Below the pieces are notes generated by a model. That model was given only the letters and a program-made list of their open reading frames with translations, was not told the origin of the DNA and searched no databases. The position numbers and the translations under genes were made by a program. A stretch of DNA of 64,000 nt, taken from Neoarius graeffei (lineage: Eukaryota > Chordata > Actinopteri > Siluriformes > Ariidae). The first letter of the stretch is position 1, and each line of letters opens with the position of its first letter. Below, one piece after another: positions 43,828 through 55,288 of the stretch. Location of the stretch: positions 33,268,382 to 33,332,381 of the forward strand of contig NC_083575.1 of NCBI RefSeq assembly GCF_027579695.1. Reading direction: 5' to 3'.

Positions 43828-44567
43828 AGACTTAGACTTAGACAACCTTTATTGTCATTCAGTTTGCAACAAGTGTACACCAAATGAAATTTCATTGCAA
43901 ATTGGCTCAGCACAGAAATAAATATGAAGAGTATTAAATTAAATTATGCAGCAGCAGAAATATTATAAAGTGCAATAGTATAAAGTGATCTGTGGAATTT
44001 GGAATGTTCAAGTCATAAATAGAAGTTTAGAGTTTGGGTTTGGAGTTCAGCAGTCTGGTGGCCTGCTGGAAAAAGCTGTTACAGAACCTGATAGTCCTGC
44101 ACCTAATGCTGCGGAACCTCTTTCCAGAGGCCAGAGGGGAGAACAGTCCAAAATGAGGGTGTGAGGGGTCACTGATGATGTTTCTGGCTCGAGACATGCA
44201 ACGCCTTGGTGCAATGTCCTGAATGGAGGGAAGAGAAGTCCCAATGATTTTCTCTGCTGTCCTCACCACTCTCCTCACATTCTTCCAGTCAGAGGCACGG
44301 CAGCCTCCACACCACACAGAGCTGGTTAGAACACTCTCTGTGGTGCTTCTGTAGAATGTCGTGAGGGGCCAGGTCGTTATTGTCCCTGATGAGGCCCACT
44401 ACTGTTGTGTTGTCCGCAAACTTCACAATGTGGTTGCTGGTAGCCCTGGAGACACAGTCGTGTGTCATCAGAGTGAACAGCAGAGGGCTCAGAACACAGC
44501 CCTGAGGGGAGCCTGTGCTGAGGGTGATGACACTGGAGGTGTTCTGTCTGACCCACACTGAAATGGC
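43828..44567 (-). pseudogene. L2-type LINE 3' fragment
   Basis: Minus-strand RT: STGSPQGCVLSPLLFTLMTH, then a catalytic motif FADN in place of FADD (44,420), then a frameshift to RVVRTAEKIIGTSLPSIQDI and a 3' UTR ending GACAATAAAGGTTGTCTAAG plus (TCTAAG)n at 43828. It lies in the endonuclease region of the surrounding LINE, 5' truncated. Confidence 0.75.
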
Positions 44568-46963
44568 CCTTGAGAAAGATTTTGATACCTTGTCATTCTC
44601 TGAGACATGGTTAATTCAAGTGTTTCTAATGTCAGTGTGCGCCTTAAAGGTTATAACATCTTTTGACTAGATCATCTATGTAAAAAAGGCAGAAGCATTT
44701 GCGCTTATGTCAAAAGTAGGTTCAAAGTCAAGGTTCTTAAGGATTTAACCTGAATATCAGACTCTGGTCTGCATCAGCTGTGGTTCCCAATACAGCATAA
44801 ACATCTTAAGTCTGTGGTTGTCTGTATTGTTTATAGACCTCCAGATTGTGCCATCTCTGGCCTGGTGGACAATCTGATGCCCAGTTATACTCATGCACTT
44901 TCCCTGAATAAACCTATTATATTTACAGGTGATCTAAATTGTGATCTGCTGGTGGACACCCCTTGAAGAGATGCCTTACACTCATTTTGCACAGCGGTAA
45001 ATGCAACACAACTAATTAAAGATCCAACAAGAATAACTAGATCGTCCTCAACGTTAGCTGACATCATGCTGGCTTCTGACCCTAGTGTTGTAAAAGATAG
45101 CGGTTTGTTGGACACAACTATGAGTGTTCACTTTTTGGTCTATGTTGTGCTGAATTTAAAGATACCCAAATCTAAAGCATGCTATATCACCACCCACAGC
45201 TACAAGAATTACAATACAGAACAGTTTTCATTGGATATTTCAAGAATTCCTTGGAACACTCTAGATCTGATGGATTCTCTTGATGCAAAGGTTTTAATGA
45301 TGGTTTTCATGATTTATTTCTGGCTTGTCTCAATGATCATGCTCCAATCAAGACAGTCAACATCAAATGTAAATCAGTTCATTTCATTACAGATGGCATC
45401 AGGAAATTAATTGCTACCAGGAATAATCTGCAAAAGAGTGCTCGTCAGAGTGGGTCTCTCAGTGACTGGAATGCTTTTAAACATGGCCTGTGCACTGCAT
45501 TTTATATGTCCAGCTTAAGTCATTCCAATCTTCTTGATGATGAATTGTTTGAATTTAGTCCAGTCCTTTGTTTGGATGTACATAAGGTAATTATGGCCAT
45601 TCCTAATAATAAAGCTCCAGGGTATGACAAGGTATCAGTCTCCGTCATCAAGGACTGCTTGCCTCATATACTGTCTATCATCACCAGTATTATAAACCTA
45701 TCCTTGGAGTCATCCACTTTCCCACATGCTTGGAAGAAGGCTGAGATCGTCGCTCATCTTAAGGAAGGTGACCATGAGGTGCCAGATAACAACAGACCAA
45801 TCTCACTCCTCCCAGTACTATCTAAAGTGGCTGAGAAATTGCTCTACAACAGTACTCCTCCTTTCTGTCAGATAAAAACTGCCTCACCAAACACCAAAGT
45901 GGTAACAAGAGATGTCATTCTACTGAGACCCTCAGCCTACTGATCTCAGATCACCTTTTTAACACCATTGATAAAAAGAAAGTTACAGTCATGGTATGCA
46001 TCAATTTCAGTAAGGCATTTGACAGCATATGCCATATTACCTTGGTAAAAAAGCTCCAGGTGTTAGGCACATCTATGAAGTCTTTGAATTGGTTTCAAAG
46101 CTACCTCATAAATAAAGAGCAAAGTACCTCTATTGGAACATCAATATCTTCATTGCTACACATAACTCATGGTGTCCCACAGGGCTCAATTCTTGGGCCT
46201 GTGCTATTCAGTTTATATATGAATGACTTGCCAGACATCATCAAAAACTGCTCAGTAGAGTCTTATGTTGATGATACAAAGCTCTTCTTTTTCTTTGCAA
46301 CCAATGATACAGTCAATGCTCTTAGATTGTTCAAGATCTCAACAGAGTAGCAGAAAAGCACAAAATACAAAGTTCATGCTCTTTGGCACAAGACATTTGG
46401 TTGGAAGGGTGAGTGACACTACAATCCCCTTGCTTGGTAAAGAGTTATCTCCATCATCCTCATGTAAAGACTTAGGAGTTATATTTGACAGTAACCTTTC
46501 ATTCAGTGATCACATAGATTACCTATCATTTTCATTGTTGGGTAAATTGTGTCAAATCAATAGAGTTTGACACCAGTTTACAAAAGATGTTCTTCAAGTT
46601 ATATTGAACTCTTTGGTATTCAGCAAATTGTTTTACTGCTCAAACATGTGGTCAGGAACAACACAACAGAATATTTGTAAGCTGCAGCTTTTACAGAACT
46701 TTGCTGCTTCAATACTGACTGGAAAAAGGAAGTATGATCACATCTCATCAACCCTTAAAAATCTTGCATGGTTACCCATAAAGGAAATGCTACAGCTTAG
46801 AGTTGTCACCTTGGTTTACAAATGTCGGCATGGCCTTGCTCCAAATTACCTTGAATCCAAGTTGGTCAAGCACTCTACCTTTTATCATTACAATACTAGA
46901 CAAAAGGAAAACATAAACATTATATTCAAAAGAACTTCAACAGCTCAAAGGTCCTTTTTTTGA
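44568..46963 (+). pseudogene. LINE EN-RT pseudogene (jockey/Rex-like)
   Basis: Endonuclease remnants FDTLSFSETW, VVCIVYRPPD and FTGDLNCDLLVDTP (44,580-44,960). RT: NNKAPGYDKVSVSVIKDCLP and NRPISLLPVLSKVAEK (45,506-45,943), INFSKAFDSICH, THGVPQGSILGPVLF and an intact YVDDTKLFF (45,991-46,350), C-terminal thumb ILTGKRKYDHISSTLKNLAW (46,604-46,963). Several frameshifts and stops, including between 45,400 and 45,506 and at 46,350 and 46,568. It has catalytic residues but no continuous frame. Clade not resolved. Confidence 0.75.
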
Positions 46964-47463
46964 CCATGCAATATCCTCATGGAACAATTTAAGTGAAAAG
47001 ACTAGAAACTGTACTAATGTTATAAATTTTAAAGTTTCTGCCCAAAAAGAGTTGTGGGCCCATTTATGAATTATAGTGGTTTAAGCTGTGAGTTTTACTT
47101 ATATTCTTTCTCTCTCTCTCTCTTCATAATTTTGACTCAGATCATTGGTATAGATTTTGTTTATTGGTATAGATTTTTATTTATTTATTTTAGATTTTTC
47201 AGATTATTTGGTTTATTACATTAGCTCAGGACTATGGATAGTTTTAGGATATTTTGGATTTCTAGGTTTATTTTATTTGGATTTTGAACTATTATTTGAA
47301 TTAGGATTAGTGTATTAGTATTTTTTGATTATCAGGAGTACCACAAGATTATTATAGGAAGAGGTTTATATTAATGTGATTTTTCTCTTGTAAATAGCTG
47401 TTTGTTTTTATTGCATTGTAAATTGGTATTGAAAATCCCTACTGGGAAATACTAATAAAGTTA

Positions 47464-47508
47464 TTGTATTGTATTGTATTGTATTGTATTGTATTGTATT
47501 GTATTGTA
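47464..47508 (+). repeat. (TATTG)n pentanucleotide tail
   Basis: About nine TATTG units form the tail of the LINE that split mariner M2. Confidence 0.9.
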
Positions 47509-48007
47509 TAATGCAAAACCGCATTCTGCACACATTACAAAGGCATGGCTAAAGAAGAAGAGGGTGCCTGTCTCCTCTGTCCGCAATAGAGAATGTGTGG
47601 TGAATTTTGAAATGAGAAATATGACAACAACGACCCCATACTGTTGCACAACTTATGAGCTTTTTGCAGGAAAAATGGGTACCACTAGGAAAAAAGATAC
47701 CACCTGAAATGCTTCATCGCTTGGTGTCTTCAGTCCCTATACATCTTGCAAATGTTGTGAGAAGGAATGGCAACATTATAAAGTGGTACATGTTTTACTG
47801 TCCTAATCTTTTTAAATGTGTTACAAGAGTCAAAATTGAAATGTTTTATTTTTTTGAAAATATCAAATTCATGGATAAATAACATCAAATATTGTGCTGC
47901 TGTACTGTTTTGAGTACAATACAGGTCAAAGATTATTTACAGATCATTGTTTTCAGTTTTAATTTCAATTTCAACATACTGTCCCAACCTTTTTGGTTCT
48001 GAGGTTG

Positions 48008-48291
48008 GATGTATTTACAAAGATGTTCAATTTGTTACACTCGGGTCAAAATAGCATGAACATAATCTGATAATGTTTTATTTTACAGTTTCCAAACTTC
48101 TGGTTTACTAAACAGGGGTAGGGTTCCTGATAACATTGCCCTTTAGGGCTAAAGAGCGAGTTGAGAGATGCTCTGAAGCAACAAACGTTGTCTCTGTATG
48201 TGGTTTTCTTGAACTCACTTGTCAGAAGGAGTTTGAAGCGCAACATTACAAAGAACATTTTTGCAGTGCGCGTCCCTGATATAGGCATTAG
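48008..48291. other. No recognised feature
   Basis: Unassigned sequence between mariner M2 and the left arm of the large inverted pair. No coding or repeat signal that I recognise. Confidence 0.5.
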
Positions 48292-48293
48292 TA

Positions 48294-49652
48294 GAGCGGT
48301 GGATACAATTATCGACAGTCCATAATTATCAACACCTTGTCAGACTCCTTTATCAATAAAAGGCAATTTTACAAAGGTGAGTTTCAGTTACAACAGTTAT
48401 TATTAGTTAATTAATCAACCGGAAGAATCCCTCACCCTTTGATCTTGTTGTCTGATGACTCAGCTAGTTACACAAGATGGAATTTTTAGCACGAGCAGCA
48501 ATTTGAGGAAAACCTGGACGTTATCATTGCAGGTAAGCATGGTGGAAAGCTCATGGACATGTTTTTACTTATCCAATTCACCGATATTTCATGATATCCT
48601 TGAAAAAAATCTTTGTTTCTTACTCTTTCCATTTTGTATCTAAACACGCATTTGACAAGTCGTGTGAGGTGTCAATAATAGTGATTACTTTCACCGGTGT
48701 CCACCATTATCAACACCCTGTGGAATTAAGTGACATTTACAACCGTTATGTATTGATCTTTGTGTAACATTGTTGAAGTAGATTAAGTACTTTTAAAAAA
48801 TAAAAGTGCAGTGATTTATAATTTTTTTTTCTGATTCATAACAGAATGGAATGCTTATAGAGTATTTGGAATCCTATTGCAATAAATAGAATTAGACCAG
48901 AATTAAATTCCTAGCTTATAAAAAATTACATGTTTGAAATATTCAGATTTTTCTATTCTGTTCAGAAATTTTTTTGCGGTTTGTTGTAAACATCTACCAC
49001 ATATTACAATATCAGTAGATATTTTATATTTTTAGATGTAAAAATATAAAGTTTTGGTTCAAGGAATGACGCAACCTTTGACCTGGATTTTCTTGTGGTT
49101 ACAATGTCAAGTGCCTGTCAACATTTGTTGGTAAACTACAAAACTAGAAATTAATACAAACAACAACTAATTATTAACAAAATGTGATCTATGAAATACT
49201 TAGAAAGTGGGTAGAAAGTGGAACAAAAAGATTTTCTGACACAGGTTAAACATTATCAGTTCATTTGTGTACAAACATTAGAATTCCTTCCTCATTTACG
49301 TGAGCACCGACATTGATATACTTAGATAAAAGATATTTTGTACTAAATATAAGTCTATGTAAAACTAATTTTAAATAAAAACAATGTTTTGTTAACTTAA
49401 TACCACATACCAATTTTTTTTAATAAATAATCATCTGGATGTCGATAATTGTAGAAGAGTGTCGATAACTGTGGACAAAGATGTTAATAATTGTGGAACA
49501 GTGTCACGTGATCTGATAAGCTAAGTAATCATGAATCAACTCATTTTTTTTCCAGTGGAAGTTTGAGTAATTATTCATGCACAATTTACATATTGCAAGT
49601 CTTTTCTACTTTTGCAATGGCCGAAAGATCGTAAAGATGTCGATAATTATAG
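48294..49652 (+). mobile_element. Unrecognised ~1.36-kb element, left arm of inverted pair
   Basis: Starts GAGCGGTGGATACAATTATC after TA (48292-48293) and ends at GTCGATAATTATAG. The same sequence in reverse orientation fills 54183-55858. WTTATCRACA-type motifs occur at 48306, 48323, 48669 (variant), 48706, 49441, 49461, 49483 and 49639. A short open stretch with HEQQFEENLDVIIAG precedes a GTAAGC donor (48,530), so it may hold remains of an exon. No transposase motif was recognised. It could be a non-autonomous Tc1/pogo-like element; this is uncertain. Confidence 0.6.
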
Positions 49653-50005
49653 TCGATGAGGTCACATGGCGTTTGTCTTTTACCAAAAAAGCAATGAAAT
49701 ATAAAGTGTTTAAAACATGCTAATATATTGTATCATCATTAAGCATTACATATGTAATGTGGTAATTAATAATTGAAACTATTTTACATTTTTGGGTAAT
49801 ATTTATATTCCAAGTGTGTGTTTTTTTTAATTAAATGAATAAATGTTCACATGAAAGAATGAGCAAATAATAAACTAAATAATTAAGTAAATGTGTTCCC
49901 TGTGCCCACTCATTTCACTGTTACCCAAACATGCAGTCAGGATTATTTCAACTGTTATCCACCATGCCAAGTTAGCAATGTTCTTCCTTATCTGGATGTG
50001 TGCAC

Positions 50006-50050
<45 letters not shown>

Positions 50051-50115
50051 AATCCAACCTCCTTAGGTAGAGACAGATCAAAACCTTTCTCTCTCTATCT
50101 ATCTCTCGTGTGCAT

Positions 50116-50151
<36 letters not shown>

Positions 50152-50675
50152 TCTCATTTATGATACTAAATTAGATAATCACTCACCTAATGGAGTTAAA
50201 TTTGATTTAAATGTGGCAAGATCGATATGACATTACGATATCCACACGTGATTCCATAACATATTGAAATATATTCAAAATGTTTTGCATACCCTATATT
50301 TATTTAATAATCAACTCAGTGGACTTGTAATGTACAAGAAAAATACTTTAACAAAGGCAGCAGATCCAACACCAGTTACTTCCATTGACTGTGAGATTCC
50401 CTCGGAGGTCCATGTGTATTCTGTGTATTCGGCTGTGAGTGAGTTGCTCTTTGTTTTGAAAGAGTTGTCTGGGTCCCTCATAAATTCAGAGCAAACTAAA
50501 GGACTACTTTGGCTACGATGTTGTTCGGGAAAACCATGTTAGCTTAACAATGGATCTTAGGAGGTAATTAAAGATACTCTTAACCTTAAGAGGCTTTCGG
50601 GAAACCTACCCCTGTTAATTTACAAACACCAAAGTAATTAGTAGCTATGGTAATAAGAATCAATACAACCTAACT
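49653..50675. other. Spacer with microsatellites, no gene
   Basis: AT-rich DNA with (GA)n at about 50,012-50,045, CTCT/ATCT runs at 50,085-50,108 and (CA)n at about 50,117-50,150. A 92-codon frame at 50,264 has no recognisable domain. Confidence 0.6.
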
Positions 50676-53600
50676 CCCCCTCCTAGAACTGCCACCTTAT
50701 TGTGGTGGAGGGGTTTGTGTGCTTGAATGATCCTAGGAGCTGTTGTCAGGAGCATTATGCCCCTGTTAGGGTCTCCCAAGGCAGACAGGTCCTAGGTGAC
50801 AGGCCAGACTAAGAGCAGTTCACCAAAACCCCTTATGGATAACAATCTATCAAGGACCATGACGTTGCCCGGTATGGCACAGCCGGGGCCCCACCCTGGA
50901 GCCAGGCCCGGGGTTGGGGCTCATATGCGAGCACTTGGTGGCCGGGCCTTTGCCCACGGGGCCCAGCTGGGCTCAGCCTGAAGTGGTGACGTGGGCCCGA
51001 CCTCCTGTGGGTTCACCACCCACAGAGGTAGCTGTAGGGGGCTGGTGCAGTGTGGATTGGGCGGCAGTCGAAGGCAGGGGCCTTGACGACCTGATCCCCG
51101 AACACAGTGGCTAGCTGTTGGGACATGGAATGTCACTTCACTGGGGAGGAAAGAGCCTGAGCTTCTGCGGGAGGTTGAGAGGTACCGGCTAGAGATAGTC
51201 GGGTTCACCTCCACGCACAGCTTGGGCTCTGGAACCCAGCTCCTCGAGAAGGGCTGGACTCTCCACTTCTTTGGAGTCGCCCATGGTGAACAGCGGCGGG
51301 CTGGTGTGGGCTTGCTTATAGCTCCCCAGCTCAGCCGCCATGTGTTGGAGTTTACCCCAGTGAACGAGAGGGTCGCCTCTCTGCACCTTAGGATACGGGA
51401 GAGGGCTCTTGCTGTTGTTTGTGCCTACGGGGCGAATAGCAGGATAGAGTATCCAGCCTTCTTGGAGTCCCTGGGAGAGGTACTGAGAGGTGCTTAGACT
51501 GGGGACTCCATTGTTCTACTGGGGGACTTCAACGCTCACGTGGGCGATGACAGTGACACCTGGAGGGGCGTGATTGGGAGGAATGGCCTCCCCGATCTGA
51601 ATCCGAGTGGTGTTTTGTTATTGGACTTCTGTGCTAGTCACGGTTTGTCCATAACAAACACCATGTTCGAGCATAGGGGTGTCCATAAGTGCACGTGGCA
51701 CCAGGACACCTTAGGTCGGAGGTCGATGATTGACTTTGTTGTTGTTTCATCAGATCTCCGGCCATATGTCTTGGACACTCGGGTGAATAGAGGGGCTGAG
51801 CTGTCAACTGATCACCACCTGGTGGTGAGTTGGATCCGCTGGCGGAGGAGGAAGCTGGACAGACCTGGCAGGCCCAAACATATGGTGAGGGTCTGCTGGG
51901 AATGTCTGGCCGAGCACTCTGTTGGGAAGGTCTTTAACTCCCACCTCCAGGAGAGCTTCTCCCAGCTTCTGAGGGAGGCGGGGGACATTGAGTCTGAGTG
52001 GACCATGTTCTCTGCCTCCATTGTTGACGCAGCTGTTCAGAGCTGTGGCTGCAAGGTCTCCGGTGCCTGTCGTGGTGGCAATCCCCAAACCCGGTGGTGG
52101 ACACCGGAAGTAAGGGATGCCATCAAGCTGAAGAAGGAGTCCTATCGGGCCATGTTGGCCTCCAGGACTCCTGAGGCAGCTGATGGGTATCGGCAGGCCA
52201 GGTGTGCCGCAGCTCGGGCAGTTGTGGAAGCAAAAACTCGGAACTGGGAGGAGTTCGGTGAGGCCATGGAGGAGGACTATCGGTCAGCCTCAAAGAAATT
52301 CTGGCAAACAGTCCAGCGCCTCAGGAGGGGGAAGCAGTACTCTGCCAACACTGTTTACACTGCGGGTGGGGAGCTGTTGACCTCGACTGGGGACATTGTT
52401 GGGCGGTGGAAGGAATACTTCGAGGATCTCCTCAATCCCACTGTCATGTCTTCCATTGAGGAAGCAGAGGCTGATGACTCAGAGGTGGACTCGTCCATTA
52501 CCCAAGCCGAAGTCACTGAGGTGGTTAGCAAGCTCCTTGGTGGCAAGGCACCGGGGGTGGATGAGATCCACCCTGAGTATCTCAAGTCTCTGGATGTTGT
52601 GGGGCTGTCTTGGCTGACATGTCTCTGCAACATCGCATGGCAGTCAGGGACAGTGCCTCTGGAGTGGCAGACTTGGGTGGTGGTCCTTCTTTTTCAGAAA
52701 GGGGACCAGAGAGTGTGCTCCAATTATAGGGGAATCACACTTCTCAGCCTCCCAGGGAAGGTTTACTCCAGGGTACTGGAGAGGAGAATTCGGCCAATAG
52801 TTGAACCTTGGATCCAGGAGGAACAATGCGGTTTTCATCCTGGTTGCGGAACACTGGCCCAGCTCTATACCCTTCATAGGGTGCTCGAGGGTTCATGGGA
52901 GTTTGCCCAACCAGTCCAAATGTGCTTTGTGGATTTGGAGAAGGCATTCGACCATGTCCCTCAAGGTATTCTGTGGGGAGTGCTTTGGGAGTATGGGGTT
53001 CGGGGCTCTTTGCTGAGGGCTGTCCGGTCCCTGTACAAATGGAGCAGGAGTCTGGTTCGCATTGCCGGCAGTAAGTCAGACCTGTTCCCAGTGCATGTTG
53101 AACTCCAGCAGGGCTGCCCTTTGTCACCGCTTCTGTTCATAATCTTTATGGACAGAATTTCTAGGCGCAGCCAGGGGCTGGAAGGAATCCTGTTTGGGAA
53201 CCACAGGATTTCATCTCTGCTTTTCGCAGATGATGTTGTCCTGTTGGCTTCTTCAAACCAGGACCTTCAGCATGCACTGGGGCGGTTTGCAGTTGAGTGT
53301 GAAGTGGCTGGGATGAGAATCAGCACCTCCAAGTCAGAGGCCATGGTTCTCGACCGGAAAAGGGTGGCTTGCCCTCTCCAGGTTGGTGGAGAAGTCCTGC
53401 CTCAAGTGGAGGAGTTTAAGTATCTCGGGATCTTGTTCACGAGTGAAGGAAGGATAGAGCGTGAGATCGACAGGCGGATCGGTCAGTGATGCGGCAGTGA
53501 TGCGGTCGCTTTACCGGTCCGTCGTGGTGAAGAAGGAGCTGAGCCAAAAGGCGAAGCTCTCGATTTACTGGTTGATCTACGTTCCGACTCTCACCTATGG

Positions 53601-54044
53601 TCATGAGCTTTGGGTAATGACCAAAAGAACAAGATCGCGGATACAAGCAGCCAAAATGAGTTTCCTTCGCAGGGTGACTGGGCGCTTCCTTAGAGATAGG
53701 GTGAGAAGCACAGTCACTCGGGAGGAGCTCGGAGTAGAGCCGCTGCTCCTCCACATTGAGAGGAATCAGCTGAGGTGGCTCAGGCATCTCTTTCGGATGC
53801 CTCCTGGATGCCTCCCTGGGGAGGTGTTCCAGGCATGTCCCCCCAGGAGGAGGCCCCAGGGAAGACCCAGGACACACTGGAGGGACTATGTCTCTCAGCT
53901 GGCCTGGGAACGCCTCGGCGTTCTTCCCGAGGAGCTGGCCGAGGTGTCTGGGGAAAGGGAAGTTTGGGCTTCCATACTCAGACTGCTGCCTCTGCGAACT
54001 GGCCCCGGATAAGCAGAAGAAGACAAGACGAGATGAGACAAGAG
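50676..54044 (+). mobile_element. Full-length APE-type LINE, 11-bp TSD
   Basis: Flanked by ACAACCTAACT (50665-50675, 54045-54055). It has a GC-rich 5' UTR (CCACCTTATTGTGGTGGAGG...), a single EN-RT coding region and a short 3' end (GGATAAGCAGAAGAAGACAA). Its GC content is clearly above that of the flanks. It lies in the spacer of the inverted pair. Copy length 3.37 kb looks complete. Confidence 0.85.
51115..54012 (+). pseudogene. LINE endonuclease-reverse transcriptase (one stop, one frameshift)
   Basis: Endonuclease starts at VGTWNVTSLGRKEPELL (about 51,115) and continues through LLIAPQLSRHVLEF and CAYGANSRIEYPAF. TAG at 51495-51497 is the only stop before [10 protein letters not shown]. The frame is then open to 53,489: [29 protein letters not shown] blocks [59 protein letters not shown] and an intact catalytic [10 protein letters not shown] frameshift near 53,485 moves into 53,490-54,012 (YVPTLTYGHELWVMT, RNQLRWLRHLFRMPPG, RPRTHWRDYVSQLAWERLG). 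Two changes separate it from an open frame, so it is young but defective. Confidence 0.85.
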
Positions 54045-54847
54045 ACAACCTAACTCAATTATATTGAATTTGTGTGGTACCAGGTACTAATTTTTGAGAA
54101 AACACAAGTAACATGGTCTGCATGGCACTTTGACCACACAGCACTACTTTTAGGAATGTGTCACATTTAGGAAAATGAAATAGAGTGGCAGCTACAATTA
54201 TCAACAACTTAATGATCTTTAGGCCATTACAAAAGTAGAAAAGACTTTCAGTACGTAAATTGTGTATGAATAACTACTAAACTTCCACTGGGAAAAAAAA
54301 ATGAGTTGATTCCTTATAACTTAGCGTGTCAGATCATGTGACACCGTTCCACAATTATTGACACCTTTGTCCACAGTCATCAACACCGTTCCGCAATTAT
54401 CGACGTCCAGACGATAATTTATTTTAAAAAATAATCGGTATGTGGTAGTAAGTTAACAAAGCATACTTTTTATTTAAATTACATAGACTTATATTTAGTA
54501 CAAAAATCCTTTATATTAATATACTGATGTTGGTGTTTACGTAATTGAGGAAGTAATTCTAATGTTTGGAAACAAATGAACTGATAATGTTTAACCTGTG
54601 TCAGAAAATCTTTTTGTTCCACTTTCTACCCACATTCTAATGATTTTCATAGATCACATTTTGTTCATCATTTGTTGTTGTTTGTATTAATTTCTAGTTT
54701 TGTAGTTTACCAATGAATGTCAACAGGCAGTTGACATTGTAACCACAAGAAAATCCAGGTCAAAGGTTGCATGTCATTCCTAGAACCAAAATATAAAATG
54801 TCTAATGATATTGTAATATGAGGTAGATATTTACAACAAACTGCAAA

Positions 54848-54848
<1 letters not shown>

Positions 54849-54903
<55 letters not shown>

Positions 54904-54958
54904 TGACTGGAATAGAAAAATCTGAATATTCCAAGCATATATATATATATATATATAT
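54849..54958. repeat. (AT)n microsatellites
   Basis: AT runs at about 54,849-54,900 and 54,938-54,959, separated by TCTGACTGGAATAGAAAAAT. They abut the SINE head. Confidence 0.9.
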
Positions 54959-54960
54959 AG

Positions 54961-55288
54961 AGGCGGCACGGTGGTGTAGTGGTTAGCGCTGTCGCCTCAC
55001 AGCAAGAAGGTCCTGGGTTCGAGCCCTGGGGCCGGCGAGGGCCTTTCTGTGTGGAGTTTGCATGTTCTCCCCGTGTCCGCGTGGGTTTCCTCCGGGTGCT
55101 CCGGTTTCCCCCACAGTCCAAAGACATGCAGGTTAGGTTAACTGGTGACTCTAAATTGACCGTAGGTGTGAATGGTTGTCTGTGTCTATGTGTCAGCCCT
55201 GTGATGACCTGGCGACTTGTCCAGGGTGTACCCCGCCTTTCGCCCGTAGTCAGCTGGGATAGGCTCCAGCTTGCCTGCGACCCTGTAA
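54961..55288 (+). mobile_element. tRNA-headed SINE lacking its tail
   Basis: AGGCGGCACGGTGGTGTAGT head, GGTTCGAGCCC B box, body to GCCTGCGACCCTGTA, where host sequence ATACTCTATAAGC resumes. The usual GGATAAAGCGGCTAGAG end is missing. Compared with the left arm, about 90 bp of host are gone, so insertion came with a deletion. Confidence 0.8.

Larger units (their letters stand above)
43647..47509 (+). mobile_element. LINE with (TATTG)n tail, 10-bp TSD, nested L2 inside
   Basis: AATGCAAAAC on both sides (43637-43646, 47510-47519) within the mariner QDNAKP codons. The 3' end is AATACTAATAAAGTTATTG then (TATTG)n to 47509. It carries an antisense L2-type fragment at 43828-44567. Confidence 0.8.
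43130..47790 (+). pseudogene. Mariner transposase pseudogene of M2
   Basis: Blocks: TIQSCIHKCKLKLYCAQRKP at 43,225, VLWSDESLFQAFF (first catalytic Asp, 43,365), DHPDCYQQQVQKPGSVIVWG, then FQQDNAKx at 43,635, interrupted by the LINE. Resumes HSAHITKAWLKKKRVP (47,522) and IENVW-like RNRECVVNFE (Glu region degraded), ending RRNGNIIKW. Frameshifts at ~43,400 and 47,700. Inactive. Confidence 0.75.
42926..48007 (+). mobile_element. Mariner/Tc1 element M2 split by a LINE
   Basis: Left end CAACTGCAAATCAGAAAAAT...GGACAGTATG and right end CATACTGTCCCAACC...GAGGTTG form degraded TIRs. TA precedes it at 42924-42925; the right TA is lost. Own sequence is 42926-43646 and 47510-48007, about 1.2 kb. Same family as M1 near the window start. 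Confidence 0.75.
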
